A program made the translations under genes and the position numbers. Of a stretch of DNA of 34,176 nucleotides, positions 24,483 to 32,980 are shown piece after piece; position 1 is the first letter of the stretch, and each line of letters opens with the position of its first letter. The DNA comes from Thermotoga sp. Its GTDB lineage: Bacteria > Thermotogota > Thermotogae > Mesoaciditogales > Mesoaciditogaceae. The notes under the pieces are model-generated. The model worked only from the letters and a program-made list of their open reading frames with translations. It did no database searches and was not told the origin of the DNA. The DNA lies in assembly GCA_020722015.1 (NCBI GenBank), contig DYLQ01000019.1, positions 1 through 34,176 of the forward strand. The letters run 5' to 3'.

Positions 24483-25664
24483 TTGGACAAAAACATTTTT
24501 TATGAGGCGGCAAAAAAATACGGTACACCGTTGTACTTTTACGATCTCAACGAAATTAAGAGGAGGATAAAACTCGTTGAAGACACTCTAAAGGGTCTGA
24601 ATTTTAAAATCTTTTTTGCAATGAAGGCCAATTCCAATCCTTATCTTTTGAAATTCATACATTCTTATGGTATCGGTGCGGATACGGTTTCTGTCAATGA
24701 GTACAAAATGGCACAATTTGCGGGTTTTTTACCCGATGAGATAGTGGTAAATGGAAATGGCAAAAGCATGAGTGACATCTCTTTTTACGCCCGAGAAAAT
24801 CCTCTGTGCGTTAACGTTGATTCTTACGAAGAAATAGAGAAAATCGGTTCTCTTCCCATGCATATAGCTTTGAGAATAAATCCAAACGTTGATCCGAAAA
24901 CACATCCTCACATTTCAACAGGACTTAGGGAAAACAAATTTGGAATGGACTTTGAAACGGCAAAGACAGTTATAAAATCTCTGCCGGCTAACTTGAACCT
25001 TGTCGGACTTCATTGTCATATTGGCTCTCAGATAACCGAAATAGAGCCATTCATTGAGGCCTTTTCATCGCTAAAATCCTTTGTGAGAGAGGAAAGACTC
25101 GATCTTGAATTTATAAATGTCGGCGGAGGATGGGGCATAGATTACACGGATAAAGGAGAAGGTATCAACTTGGCACGCTATGAAAACGAAGCATTGCAGA
25201 TATTATCGTCTTTCGATCTTCCAATATATTTCGAATTGGGAAGATTTATAATAGGTTCTGCCGGATATCTTATTACAGAAGTTACGGAGATAAAAAGTAC
25301 ACCGCACAAAAATTTTGTCATCGTCGATGCATCTATGGCCGATCTGATAAGACCTGCTCTTTACGATGCTCATCATGAAATAGAATTTTTGTCCGGCAAA
25401 TCAGAAATGATCGCAGATGTAGCGGGTCGTATTTGTGAAAGTGGAGATGTTTTTGCACATGGGAAAAAAATAAAAGCTCCTGAAATAGGAGAAATTGGTC
25501 TGATTCACGATGTAGGTGCTTACGGATATTCCATGTCTTCGAATTACAATCTCTCTACGAGGCCGGCCGAGGTTGCCTTTAACGGTGATGATCTCATTTT
25601 GATAAGAAGAAGAGAAAACTTTGAAGATCTTTTAAGGTTTATTGAGGAGGAGCAAAGTTCATGA
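24483..25664 (+). CDS. lysA: Diaminopimelate decarboxylase
   Basis: A 393-aa fold-type III PLP enzyme that decarboxylates meso-diaminopimelate to L-lysine, the last step of lysine synthesis. The PLP lysine is in 'FFAMKANSNPYLL'. 'LHCHIGSQ' and 'NVGGGWGIDY' form the phosphate-binding part. 'GRICESGDVFA' carries the catalytic Cys from the partner subunit. The start is TTG 24483, preceded by AAGGACGG; in-frame codons further upstream (24450-24462) overlap the -10 box. The ATGA overlap with the ptb gene shows translational coupling. Confidence 0.92.
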   Translation: MDKNIFYEAAKKYGTPLYFYDLNEIKRRIKLVEDTLKGLNFKIFFAMKANSNPYLLKFIHSYGIGADTVSVNEYKMAQFAGFLPDEIVVNGNGKSMSDISFYARENPLCVNVDSYEEIEKIGSLPMHIALRINPNVDPKTHPHISTGLRENKFGMDFETAKTVIKSLPANLNLVGLHCHIGSQITEIEPFIEAFSSLKSFVREERLDLEFINVGGGWGIDYTDKGEGINLARYENEALQILSSFDLPIYFELGRFIIGSAGYLITEVTEIKSTPHKNFVIVDASMADLIRPALYDAHHEIEFLSGKSEMIADVAGRICESGDVFAHGKKIKAPEIGEIGLIHDVGAYGYSMSSNYNLSTRPAEVAFNGDDLILIRRRENFEDLLRFIEEEQSS

Positions 25665-26542
25665 AAAAATTTGATGAGGTTTTCGAAAAAGTAAAGAAAA
25701 AAAAGAAGAAAGTTGTCCTTGTAGGGGCCGAAGATCCTGAGTCTTTGACGGCAGTTGATGAAGCTGTTAAACTTGGTTTTATCGATGCCTTATTGGTTGG
25801 AAATGGGAAAACAATCAAAGATATGCTTAAAAATCTCGGAATCAAAGATGATTTCGAAATCATCGATTCAGAACCAAATACGTCTTCAGAGGTGGGCGTT
25901 AAAATAATTTCATCCGGACGAGCAGATATTCTTATGAAAGGACTCGTGAAGACAAGCGCTCTTTTAAAAGCCGTTTTAAATCCGGAATGGGGACTGAGAA
26001 CGGGATCACTCTTAAGTCATCTTACAGTTGTCGAAGCCAAAGATTACGATAGGTTTATAGGGATAACGGACGGTGGTATGATAATAAGGCCAACGCTTGA
26101 TCAGAAGGTTCAAATCATAAATAACGCCGTTTCGTTTTTCAAAAAGCTTGAAATTGATACACCAAAAGTTGCATGTATAGCAGCGGTTGAGGTGGTAAAC
26201 CAGGATATGCCTGAAACAATGGAAGCCGCAGAACTTGCCATGATGTGGAAAAGAAATCAAATAGGTGGTTGTATCGTAGAAGGGCCACTTGGCTTTGACA
26301 ATGCAATAGATGAAAGGGCTGCCAAAGTAAAGAGGATAACCAACGATGTGGCAGGTCATGCGGATATCTTATTAGTTCCGGATATACATTCTGGGAACTT
26401 CATAGGAAAGACTATGGATTATTGTGCCCATTACACAATAGGAGGTATAGTGCTTGGAGCAAAAGCACCCATAGTCGTTGTGTCAAGAGCAGACGAGGCA
26501 AGATCCAAACTTGCATCAATATCTTTAAGTGCGCTTATGTGA
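25661..26542 (+). CDS. ptb: Phosphate butyryltransferase
   Basis: A 293-aa member of the phosphate acetyl/butaryl transferase family, closest by pattern to the butyryl form: 'VVLVGAEDPESLTAVDEAV', 'LMKGLVKTSALLKAVL', 'GLRTGSLLSHLTV' and 'DNAIDERAAKVKRI'. It interconverts an acyl-CoA such as butyryl- or branched-chain acyl-CoA and acyl phosphate. A butyrate/acetate kinase is normally needed to make ATP from the product; none is adjacent, and the next gene is carbamate kinase. The start ATG overlaps the lysA stop, with GGAGGAG upstream. Confidence 0.9.
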   Translation: MKKFDEVFEKVKKKKKKVVLVGAEDPESLTAVDEAVKLGFIDALLVGNGKTIKDMLKNLGIKDDFEIIDSEPNTSSEVGVKIISSGRADILMKGLVKTSALLKAVLNPEWGLRTGSLLSHLTVVEAKDYDRFIGITDGGMIIRPTLDQKVQIINNAVSFFKKLEIDTPKVACIAAVEVVNQDMPETMEAAELAMMWKRNQIGGCIVEGPLGFDNAIDERAAKVKRITNDVAGHADILLVPDIHSGNFIGKTMDYCAHYTIGGIVLGAKAPIVVVSRADEARSKLASISLSALM

Positions 26543-26557
26543 AGAGGAGGATAGAAC

Positions 26558-27499
26558 ATGAAGAAAAGTGCCGTTATAGCGATAGGCGGAAATGCGATTC
26601 AAGGGCCAAAAGAGTTACCAACGGCTGAAGTGATGAGGAAAAATTTGAATTCAACGGCTCGTTATCTTGTTCAAATGTTAGATGACATAAATGTCGTAAT
26701 AACCCATGGAAACGGACCTCAAGTTGGAAATTTGATGGTCCAACAGGATCGTGCAAAGGAGTTAATTCCACCACTTCCTCTTGACCTTAACGATGCTTAT
26801 ACCCAAGGTATGTTGGGATATCTTATCGTGGAAGCCATGGAAAACCAACTTTTAAACTACAATCTTAAAAGACAATGTGCTGCAATCGTCACACAGGTTG
26901 TCGTGGATCCCAAAGATAAGGCATTTCAAAATCCAACTAAACCGGTAGGACCTTTTTATGATGCCAAAGAGGCTGAAAGACTTGCAAGAGAAAAAGGTTG
27001 GAAGATGAAAGAAGATGCCGGACGTGGATACAGACGCGTTGTCCCATCACCTGAGCCTCTTGATATAGTCGAAAAAGATCTGATAAAAGAGTTGATGGAG
27101 AAAGGTGTTTTAACCGTAGCCGTTGGTGGTGGAGGAATACCGGTTTTGAAAGAAAGCAATGGGATGATAAAGGGAGTTGAGGCAGTCATAGATAAAGATC
27201 GCGCATCATCTTTAATTGCGCGGATACTTGATGTTGATATTTTCATGATCCTTACGGGAGTGGATGAGGTTTACCTCAATTATGGAAAATCAGATCAAAA
27301 AGTTTTAAGGGAACTTAAAGTTTCAGATGCAAAGGCATATTTGAGTGATAACCAATTTCCATCTGGCTCTATGGGCCCCAAGGTAGAAGCAGCCATTTCT
27401 TTTGTCGAAAAAACAGGTCGTCAATGTGTAATAACGTCTTTGGAAAAAGTCTCAGAGGCCATGAAAGGTAGATCAGGTACATTTGTAATTCCAGGGTAA
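26558..27499 (+). CDS. arcC: Carbamate kinase
   Basis: A 313-aa amino-acid-kinase-family enzyme that makes ATP and carbamate from carbamoyl phosphate and ADP in arginine, citrulline or purine fermentation. It has 'VIAIGGNAIQGP' at the N-terminus, 'VVITHGNGPQVGNLMVQQ', 'RRVVPSPEP', 'VAVGGGGIPVL' and 'FPSGSMGPKVEAAISF', all typical of ArcC. AGAGGAGGAT precedes the ATG. It follows ptb by 15 nt and precedes the regulator-like gene by 13 nt. arcA and arcB are not in the window. Confidence 0.95.
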   Translation: MKKSAVIAIGGNAIQGPKELPTAEVMRKNLNSTARYLVQMLDDINVVITHGNGPQVGNLMVQQDRAKELIPPLPLDLNDAYTQGMLGYLIVEAMENQLLNYNLKRQCAAIVTQVVVDPKDKAFQNPTKPVGPFYDAKEAERLAREKGWKMKEDAGRGYRRVVPSPEPLDIVEKDLIKELMEKGVLTVAVGGGGIPVLKESNGMIKGVEAVIDKDRASSLIARILDVDIFMILTGVDEVYLNYGKSDQKVLRELKVSDAKAYLSDNQFPSGSMGPKVEAAISFVEKTGRQCVITSLEKVSEAMKGRSGTFVIPG

Positions 27500-27512
27500 T
27501 TGGGGGAAGAGC

Positions 27513-28649
27513 GTGAATATACTTATTCCTGTTGGTTTGAAAAGCAAAATAAATGATTTTGATCACACAACTTACGTAAAAATAGAAGATGAGATCTACT
27601 CTCACTTCTGGGATGTCGTTGTTGTTGAAAACATGGATGATTTAAAAATAGTCATGCAATTTCAGAAATTTGGAATTCAGATTGTCTACGTTGGAATTGA
27701 AAAGGTAAAAAACGTTTTAAATGTAAATGTAGATGACATAGAGGTCTTTCTTAGCCTTTTCAATTCTGTATTGGAAAAAAGCAAAGAAATAGATACTCTG
27801 AAAAAAAATCAAGATTTACTTTTTGAACCGATGAGTCTAAGTTCAAAAATGGCTATGGCATATGAAAAACTTTCTAAACTTGTTCAATCGAGAATGGCCA
27901 CTGTTACAGCCCAAAACGGACTTTTAGAAGAATGGATACTTTCAAAGACGATTGGGCAGCATGAAACCTTTGATTTCTCAGTTCTCCAAGAAGAAGAGAT
28001 ACTACTTAGACTTTTTGGATCAAAAAATCATCTTCCGTTATTTTTGAAATCCACGGTTATAGTTTTGATGAATTGCGATCTTGCGAATCCCGCTTCTGTA
28101 TTGAAAATAGCAATGGCTTCGTCTAACGGGTATTTTCAGATATACGGAGTGAATGATAAAAAAACGTGCAATGCAAAATTGATCCTTCATTTTGAAAATT
28201 CAGCAAATATTCCAAAACCGATTTCACAATTATCCGGGAAACATTTCGTCGAAATACCCGCATTGAAAGAGATATCAGACGATCTGCCGACAATTTTCAG
28301 GTTTACGGTTTCAACCATGGCCCAAAATACCAAAAACGTTTCTTTTAACTTCTCGGATGATGTCTTTGAAAGTTTAAAAAGGGAAGAATGGTCCGAAAAT
28401 TGGAGAAGTTTTTTCAAATTTTGTAATGCTTTCATATCTGGCGAGACTGCGATTCATAAAGATATTGAAAATGATTCCGAAATTCCCAAGATGAGAGACT
28501 ACATCAAAAATATAACAAGCGCGGGAGAAAATATTTTGATAAAAAAGGCGATCGAACGTTACAAAAATGACAAGAAAAAAATATGCAAGGCTCTTGGCAT
28601 AAACATCAAAACTCTTAACAAGAAACTGAAAATCTACAATTTAAAATGA
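27513..28649 (+). CDS. Degenerate NtrC-like (sigma-54 activator-like) protein with Fis-type HTH
   Basis: A 378-aa protein I could assign only by layout. Residues about 1-100 look like a receiver- or sensor-sized alpha/beta domain. Residues about 110-300 trace a sigma-54-activator AAA+ domain: 'SLSSKMAMAYEKLSKLVQSRMATVTAQNG' (in pieces) and 'LLRLFGSKNHL' for the ESELFG region, then 'EIPALKEISDDLPTIFRF' in place of LPPLRERxEDI. The Walker A motif, the GAFTGA loop and the Walker B DE are all lost. Residues about 340-378 form a clear Fis-type HTH (IKKAIERYKNDKKKICKALGI). It should bind DNA but not hydrolyse ATP. GTG start after GGGGGAAGAG; the stop overlaps the next start (ATGA). Confidence 0.65.
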   Translation: MNILIPVGLKSKINDFDHTTYVKIEDEIYSHFWDVVVVENMDDLKIVMQFQKFGIQIVYVGIEKVKNVLNVNVDDIEVFLSLFNSVLEKSKEIDTLKKNQDLLFEPMSLSSKMAMAYEKLSKLVQSRMATVTAQNGLLEEWILSKTIGQHETFDFSVLQEEEILLRLFGSKNHLPLFLKSTVIVLMNCDLANPASVLKIAMASSNGYFQIYGVNDKKTCNAKLILHFENSANIPKPISQLSGKHFVEIPALKEISDDLPTIFRFTVSTMAQNTKNVSFNFSDDVFESLKREEWSENWRSFFKFCNAFISGETAIHKDIENDSEIPKMRDYIKNITSAGENILIKKAIERYKNDKKKICKALGINIKTLNKKLKIYNLK

Positions 28650-30241
28650 AAATCATAGTTTATCTTTCCTTAGATCCTCAGAAGGCGAAAGAAGAAAATC
28701 TTCCAGTTTCTCTTCCTTTGCTTGAAGAAGATTTTGAAGATGCCGTCAAAAAGAACAAACTCGATCCTGACATGATAGTAAGAGGTCTAAAGGCTCAAAT
28801 AGAGACAGGTAAAAAAGCCGAATATTACTTGCCTTATCTTGTTTATTTTCTTTACGATCTGGCGAGATCTTACATAAACGCTGGCAAATTTCAAGAGGCA
28901 AGAGAAATGGTTGAAGAAGCGGCAAGTTACAAAAAAGATTACAGATATCCTCTTCACCTTGGAATAATAGAAAGATTGTCTGGAAATCTCGAAAAATCTG
29001 AAATACTTTTAAAAGAAGCTATTGCCATGAATTCGGAATATCTTCCGATTAGAATAGAACTTGCCAGAACACTGATGGATCAGTCAGAATTCGAAGAAGT
29101 TATCAATATATGCAAAGAAATAATACAATTGGATCCCTCTTTCACCGTGACATATCTTTTAATGGGAGATGCCTATCTCGCCCTTGGAGATGCCAAATCG
29201 GCTATAACACTCTACCAGCAGGCATTGGCCATTGATAACGATCTTCCCGTTCACTGGAGAATTGGCGTTTCTGCCAACATGCTTCAGAAATTTTCACTTG
29301 CCGAGAAAGAGTTTAGAATTTCGTTGTCTAAAAACGAGGGCGGATGGCACGTGAAATACGATCTTTCTTACTCACTTTACAGACAGGGCAAAATCTTAGA
29401 AGCCCTCCAATTGCTCTCAGAAATTCAAAGAATTGGGATCGAGGCGCCGGAAGTTTTAACCGAGATGTTAATACTTCAAAAATCGATTGGCCTTTACGAA
29501 GAAGCGCTTGAAACCGTTGAAAAAGGTATGAACATGAAAATAGAAGAAGAAGGATTTCTGCTTGCATCGATAGATGTTTACGCATTTAACGGTATGATGG
29601 ATAAGGCCTTGGAACTTGTCGAGTTTTTGCCTTCAGATTTTGCCGGTTCGAGAAAACAGTTGCTTGAATTTGAAGATAAATGGGGAAAGCAGATAGATCT
29701 CGTTACACTTGCAGAGCTAATCGATATTTCAAAACCAGAAGTAAAAAGTAAAATAGAAGATGTAAAAAAAGGTATTGTAAGTGGAAATAAAGTTTTCGAT
29801 GTTACGATGCTTTCAATTGTAAATGAGATTATAAAAGTTCATGGTACTCATTTCTATTCGGCTGAATCCTCTCTTACAAAATCTGCAATGGCTTTTTCAG
29901 GATCAGTTGAAACGATTGCAATCTTCATTTTTTTGTACAGGATCTACTTTTACACGCATGCACTTGGTTACAAATTGAAAGAGGCAATTGAAATCGTTAT
30001 ACCACAGATAACGGATATATCATGGAAGGTTGGCTACGAAATTGCCAAGGTTTTTGAAGCAGAGGAAATGACGGATATTGAGGATATGTCTCAAAAGCTT
30101 GAAAATCCCGTTGATGTGGCAAAATTTTTCACGTCAGCGTTGACTTTACTTGAAGATGAAAAAGATCGATCCAATTTTCTCAGTTCAGTCAACACGCCCG
30201 AGGTTGTAATAGCACTCATCGAAACGATCTACGAAAGTTAA
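28646..30241 (+). CDS. TPR-repeat protein of unknown function
   Basis: A 531-aa cytoplasmic protein without signal peptide. Residues about 65-330 hold roughly seven TPR units, for example 'YLPIRIELARTLMDQSEFEEVINICKEIIQLDP' in parts and 'TYLLMGDAYLALGDAKSAITLYQQALAID'. The C-terminal ~190 residues are helical and not TPR-like, with a hydrophobic patch (ETIAIFIFLYRIYFY); I do not recognise this domain. The ATG overlaps the stop of the NtrC-like gene, so the two are translated together and may interact. The gene ends 13 nt from the convergent MFS gene without a hairpin. Confidence 0.75.
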   Translation: MKIIVYLSLDPQKAKEENLPVSLPLLEEDFEDAVKKNKLDPDMIVRGLKAQIETGKKAEYYLPYLVYFLYDLARSYINAGKFQEAREMVEEAASYKKDYRYPLHLGIIERLSGNLEKSEILLKEAIAMNSEYLPIRIELARTLMDQSEFEEVINICKEIIQLDPSFTVTYLLMGDAYLALGDAKSAITLYQQALAIDNDLPVHWRIGVSANMLQKFSLAEKEFRISLSKNEGGWHVKYDLSYSLYRQGKILEALQLLSEIQRIGIEAPEVLTEMLILQKSIGLYEEALETVEKGMNMKIEEEGFLLASIDVYAFNGMMDKALELVEFLPSDFAGSRKQLLEFEDKWGKQIDLVTLAELIDISKPEVKSKIEDVKKGIVSGNKVFDVTMLSIVNEIIKVHGTHFYSAESSLTKSAMAFSGSVETIAIFIFLYRIYFYTHALGYKLKEAIEIVIPQITDISWKVGYEIAKVFEAEEMTDIEDMSQKLENPVDVAKFFTSALTLLEDEKDRSNFLSSVNTPEVVIALIETIYES

Positions 30242-30254
30242 AATGCAAAGAAGA

Positions 30255-31439
30255 TCAATCGTTCTTTTTGAAAAAATGCCAATAAAGTGCGGCGTTGGCA
30301 AATTGAAAAACGGCGGCGATGAGAATTGGCGCTTCCATCATTGAATAATCCATGAAGTAACCACTTGCGGTTGGTCCTATCGAAGATGTTATTTGCTGTG
30401 GCAAATTACTTAATGCTGCCATTGAAGCACGTTCTTCCTCTTTGGCCTGACCCATGGTAAATGATTGCCTTAGAGGTATTCCCGTGGATACAAAAAACAT
30501 TCTCAACAGATAAAAAAGCCCTGCAAGGAATAAAGTTGGCATTAAGGCCATAAAAATGAGCGTAACGGCCCCGATTATCCTTACACCTACTATCGTTTTT
30601 ACAGTACCAAAGAATTTTGCCATGCGTGCCGAAGATATAGAAGAAATCGCACGTGCAATGTTGGAAAGCACGTAAATTATGCTTATAAAATCGACACTGG
30701 CACCATATCTTACGAAAAACCAGTAAACAAGTATTGGTCCGCTGAAAAATCCAGTTCCAAGTCCATTCACGGCATTTGTCAAAGAGAACTTTCCCAGCAA
30801 TTTCCACGAGAGTTTGAAAGTATTCTGGCGCTTAGACCTGTTTTTATTTTCCCGAACTAACAAAGTTATGAAGAAAGTGGAAATGTAGATGATAAGTGCA
30901 AGAGCCATCAAAAACAAATATCCCCCTCGCCATCCTTCATTAAAAACATTTGATATGTAAGGCAAGGCGATGGTAAGTGCGTATCCTATCGTACTTCCTA
31001 TGGCTCCGAAAAAAGAAAAAGTACCGAAAACTTCGTTTCGGAACTTTGAATCCGCACTTTCGGCAATCAAAGCCTGTTGAGCCGCACCAGCTGCGCCTCC
31101 GCCGCCTCCGCCTCGTATCGTTCCAATCGACACGAAAAGCATAAGGGGAATATAACTTGTCGTCAAAAAAAATCCGATAACGCTCAAAGAGTTCACAACC
31201 GTCATGATAAGAATAACGAGTTTTCTACCGTATTTATCCGCAAAAAATCCGACGCCTATTGAGAAGATTATTCCAACTATCACCGACAGCGTGAAAGCAA
31301 AACCAATCTGAACTCCTGAAAGGCCCAATTTTGAAAGGTATATGGGCACAAGAATGGTCAAAGAAGCCTGGGCAACACTTCTTAAAAATCTGCTTATCAT
31401 TAACAGCGAAAGGTTACGATTTAGCCATTTGTTGAACGT
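30255..31439 (-). CDS. MFS transporter with apparent ACG start and Gly-rich tract
   Basis: A membrane transporter with about 12 helices. From ATG 31400 it has 381 aa, starting 'ISRFLRSVAQASLTILVPIYL', inside the first helix and with no ribosome site. The frame continues upstream to ACG 31439, giving FNKWLNRNLSLLMISRF, a typical N-terminal cap. That ACG has GGGGTGAT 7 nt upstream, the spacing expected for a start. The intracellular loop 2-3 signature 'GFFADKYGRKLVIL' is clear. 'RGGGGGGAAGAAQQALIAES' marks an unusual glycine run near the fourth helix. Substrate unknown. It follows the DHA2 gene on the same strand after a hairpin. Confidence 0.8.
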   Translation of the reverse strand, partial: TFNKWLNRNLSLLMISRFLRSVAQASLTILVPIYLSKLGLSGVQIGFAFTLSVIVGIIFSIGVGFFADKYGRKLVILIMTVVNSLSVIGFFLTTSYIPLMLFVSIGTIRGGGGGGAAGAAQQALIAESADSKFRNEVFGTFSFFGAIGSTIGYALTIALPYISNVFNEGWRGGYLFLMALALIIYISTFFITLLVRENKNRSKRQNTFKLSWKLLGKFSLTNAVNGLGTGFFSGPILVYWFFVRYGASVDFISIIYVLSNIARAISSISSARMAKFFGTVKTIVGVRIIGAVTLIFMALMPTLFLAGLFYLLRMFFVSTGIPLRQSFTMGQAKEEERASMAALSNLPQQITSSIGPTASGYFMDYSMMEAPILIAAVFQFANAALYWHFFKKND

Positions 31440-31455
31440 GCGATCACCCCGAATC

Positions 31456-31484
31456 GAAAAGACTTCACACTAAGTGCGAAGTCT
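31456..31484 (-). terminator. Hairpin terminator after the DHA2 efflux gene
   Basis: AGACTTC (31460-31466) pairs with GAAGTCT (31478-31484), with an inner CAC/GTG pairing and one mismatch. On the minus strand the stem is followed by TTTTC (short). The loop-side sequence resembles that of the hairpin at 18719-18743. Its T-run is weak, so some read-through into the next MFS gene is possible. Confidence 0.6.
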
Positions 31485-31503
31485 GTCATGTCAAAATATT
31501 CAA

Positions 31504-32976
31504 TCATTTTGTATTTTCTTTTGATAACTTGGTTGATTCTGAACTTGCGTCACTCCATACCGGAGTCGGCCCCCTCATGTAAGAAATCACGGCTGCAGCT
31601 ATGCTTATTATAAAGGATAGTAAAAATGCAAAACGTAAATCGGATATGAAAGTATCGACGAATATGCCTTTGCCTCCTATCTGAGCGCCTATGAACAATG
31701 CATCCATAGCCTGAGGCGTGAGTCCTGACGAGAGAATCGCGAATGCCATGGCTATACTTATTACAGAACCAGCGTTCATAAGCATCGTCCTTGTGCTTCC
31801 GGCAATTCCTCTTCTTTCCGGCGGAACGAGACCCATTATCGTGCTTATATTAGGCGAATTAAACATTCCGGATCCGAATCCCATGACCGTTCCCCAGAGC
31901 ACGATCTCGAACATTGACATGTCTACCCTTGTGAAGAGAGAATATCCGAGCAGACCGATTCCGGAAATCAAAAGACCGACTGAACTCAAGATTCTTGATC
32001 CATGTCTATCGGCCAATCTTCCACTTATGGGCGCCATGATCATCATGGCAGCGGCAAATGGTATTAGGTAAATGCTTGCCGTGAAAGGATCCATGTTTTT
32101 GATGCCAAGCAGATAGAAGATGAGCAGAAACATCAGAGCACCCCTTGCGAGTCCATTTATAAGGTCAGAGCTGTACGCGAAGAACAAAATCCTCGACTTG
32201 AAAAGTCTCAGATCAAGCATGGGTTGTTTTACCTTTGATTCCACGTAGACGAACAGAGGTATGAGTATTGCCGATAAGATGAAAAAGGTTATCACAATCG
32301 GAGATGTCCATCCTCCAAATCCACCCTCCGTCAGAGCGTAGAGGAAAAAGAAGAGACCAGATGTAAAAGATATGGCCCCTAGCCAGTCGAACTTTTCTCC
32401 TTTCGGTATAGGCGCTATGTCTTTTATTTGTATCAATGCCCAGACAGTTACAAGTGCACCTAAGGGAACGTTCATGTAAAAGATCCATCTCCATCCGACG
32501 GTTACTGTTAAAATACCACCTATTATAGGACCTATTGCAGAACCGACGGCTACTATCAAACCGTTTATTCCGAGCGCCATTCCGAGTTCTCCTTTTGGAA
32601 AGGCATCTGTAACTATTGCAGTGCCGTTTGCCATCATCAAAGAACCGCCGACGGATTGAATGATCCTTATCACCAAAAGTTCTATGCCACTTTGAGACAT
32701 GCCTGCAAATAGAGATGCGAGAGTAAATATCGCAGCTCCAAGCACAAAGAGTCTTTTTCTCCCTATCATATCTGCAACGCGCCCAATTGATGGAACGAGC
32801 ACGGTTGTAGTCAACATGTAACTCATCAAAACCCAGATTATGATTATCATCGGAGCCTTGAGATCTGCTGCAACATTCGGAAGCGCTATCAAAAGTGCTG
32901 TTCCGGTCATAACTCCGATCAACGTACCCAAGCTCGTGGCAGAAAGTGCGAGCCATTTGTATTGAATCTTTTTCAT
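31504..32976 (-). CDS. DHA2-family (EmrB/QacA-type) 14-TM drug efflux MFS
   Basis: A 490-aa transporter with the 14-helix DHA2 pattern. It shows the 'GRVADMIGRKRLFVLG' loop between helices 2 and 3, the helix-5 motif C in 'GLIVAVGSAIGPIIGGILT', and 'WRWIFYMNVPLGA' following it, all diagnostic for proton-driven multidrug efflux. It follows the MBL gene by 4 nt and a marR gene upstream, the usual arrangement for a MarR-controlled efflux operon. Substrates cannot be told from sequence. The last residues (SDASSESTKLSKENTK) are a hydrophilic cytoplasmic tail. Confidence 0.92.
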   Translation of the reverse strand: MKKIQYKWLALSATSLGTLIGVMTGTALLIALPNVAADLKAPMIIIIWVLMSYMLTTTVLVPSIGRVADMIGRKRLFVLGAAIFTLASLFAGMSQSGIELLVIRIIQSVGGSLMMANGTAIVTDAFPKGELGMALGINGLIVAVGSAIGPIIGGILTVTVGWRWIFYMNVPLGALVTVWALIQIKDIAPIPKGEKFDWLGAISFTSGLFFFLYALTEGGFGGWTSPIVITFFILSAILIPLFVYVESKVKQPMLDLRLFKSRILFFAYSSDLINGLARGALMFLLIFYLLGIKNMDPFTASIYLIPFAAAMMIMAPISGRLADRHGSRILSSVGLLISGIGLLGYSLFTRVDMSMFEIVLWGTVMGFGSGMFNSPNISTIMGLVPPERRGIAGSTRTMLMNAGSVISIAMAFAILSSGLTPQAMDALFIGAQIGGKGIFVDTFISDLRFAFLLSFIISIAAAVISYMRGPTPVWSDASSESTKLSKENTK

Positions 32977-32980
32977 ATGA

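Noticed and set aside
32213-32956. Long open frame within the DHA2 gene in another frame
   Set aside because: The product is rich in Arg, Cys and Ser with no motif, while the main frame is a textbook 14-TM transporter.
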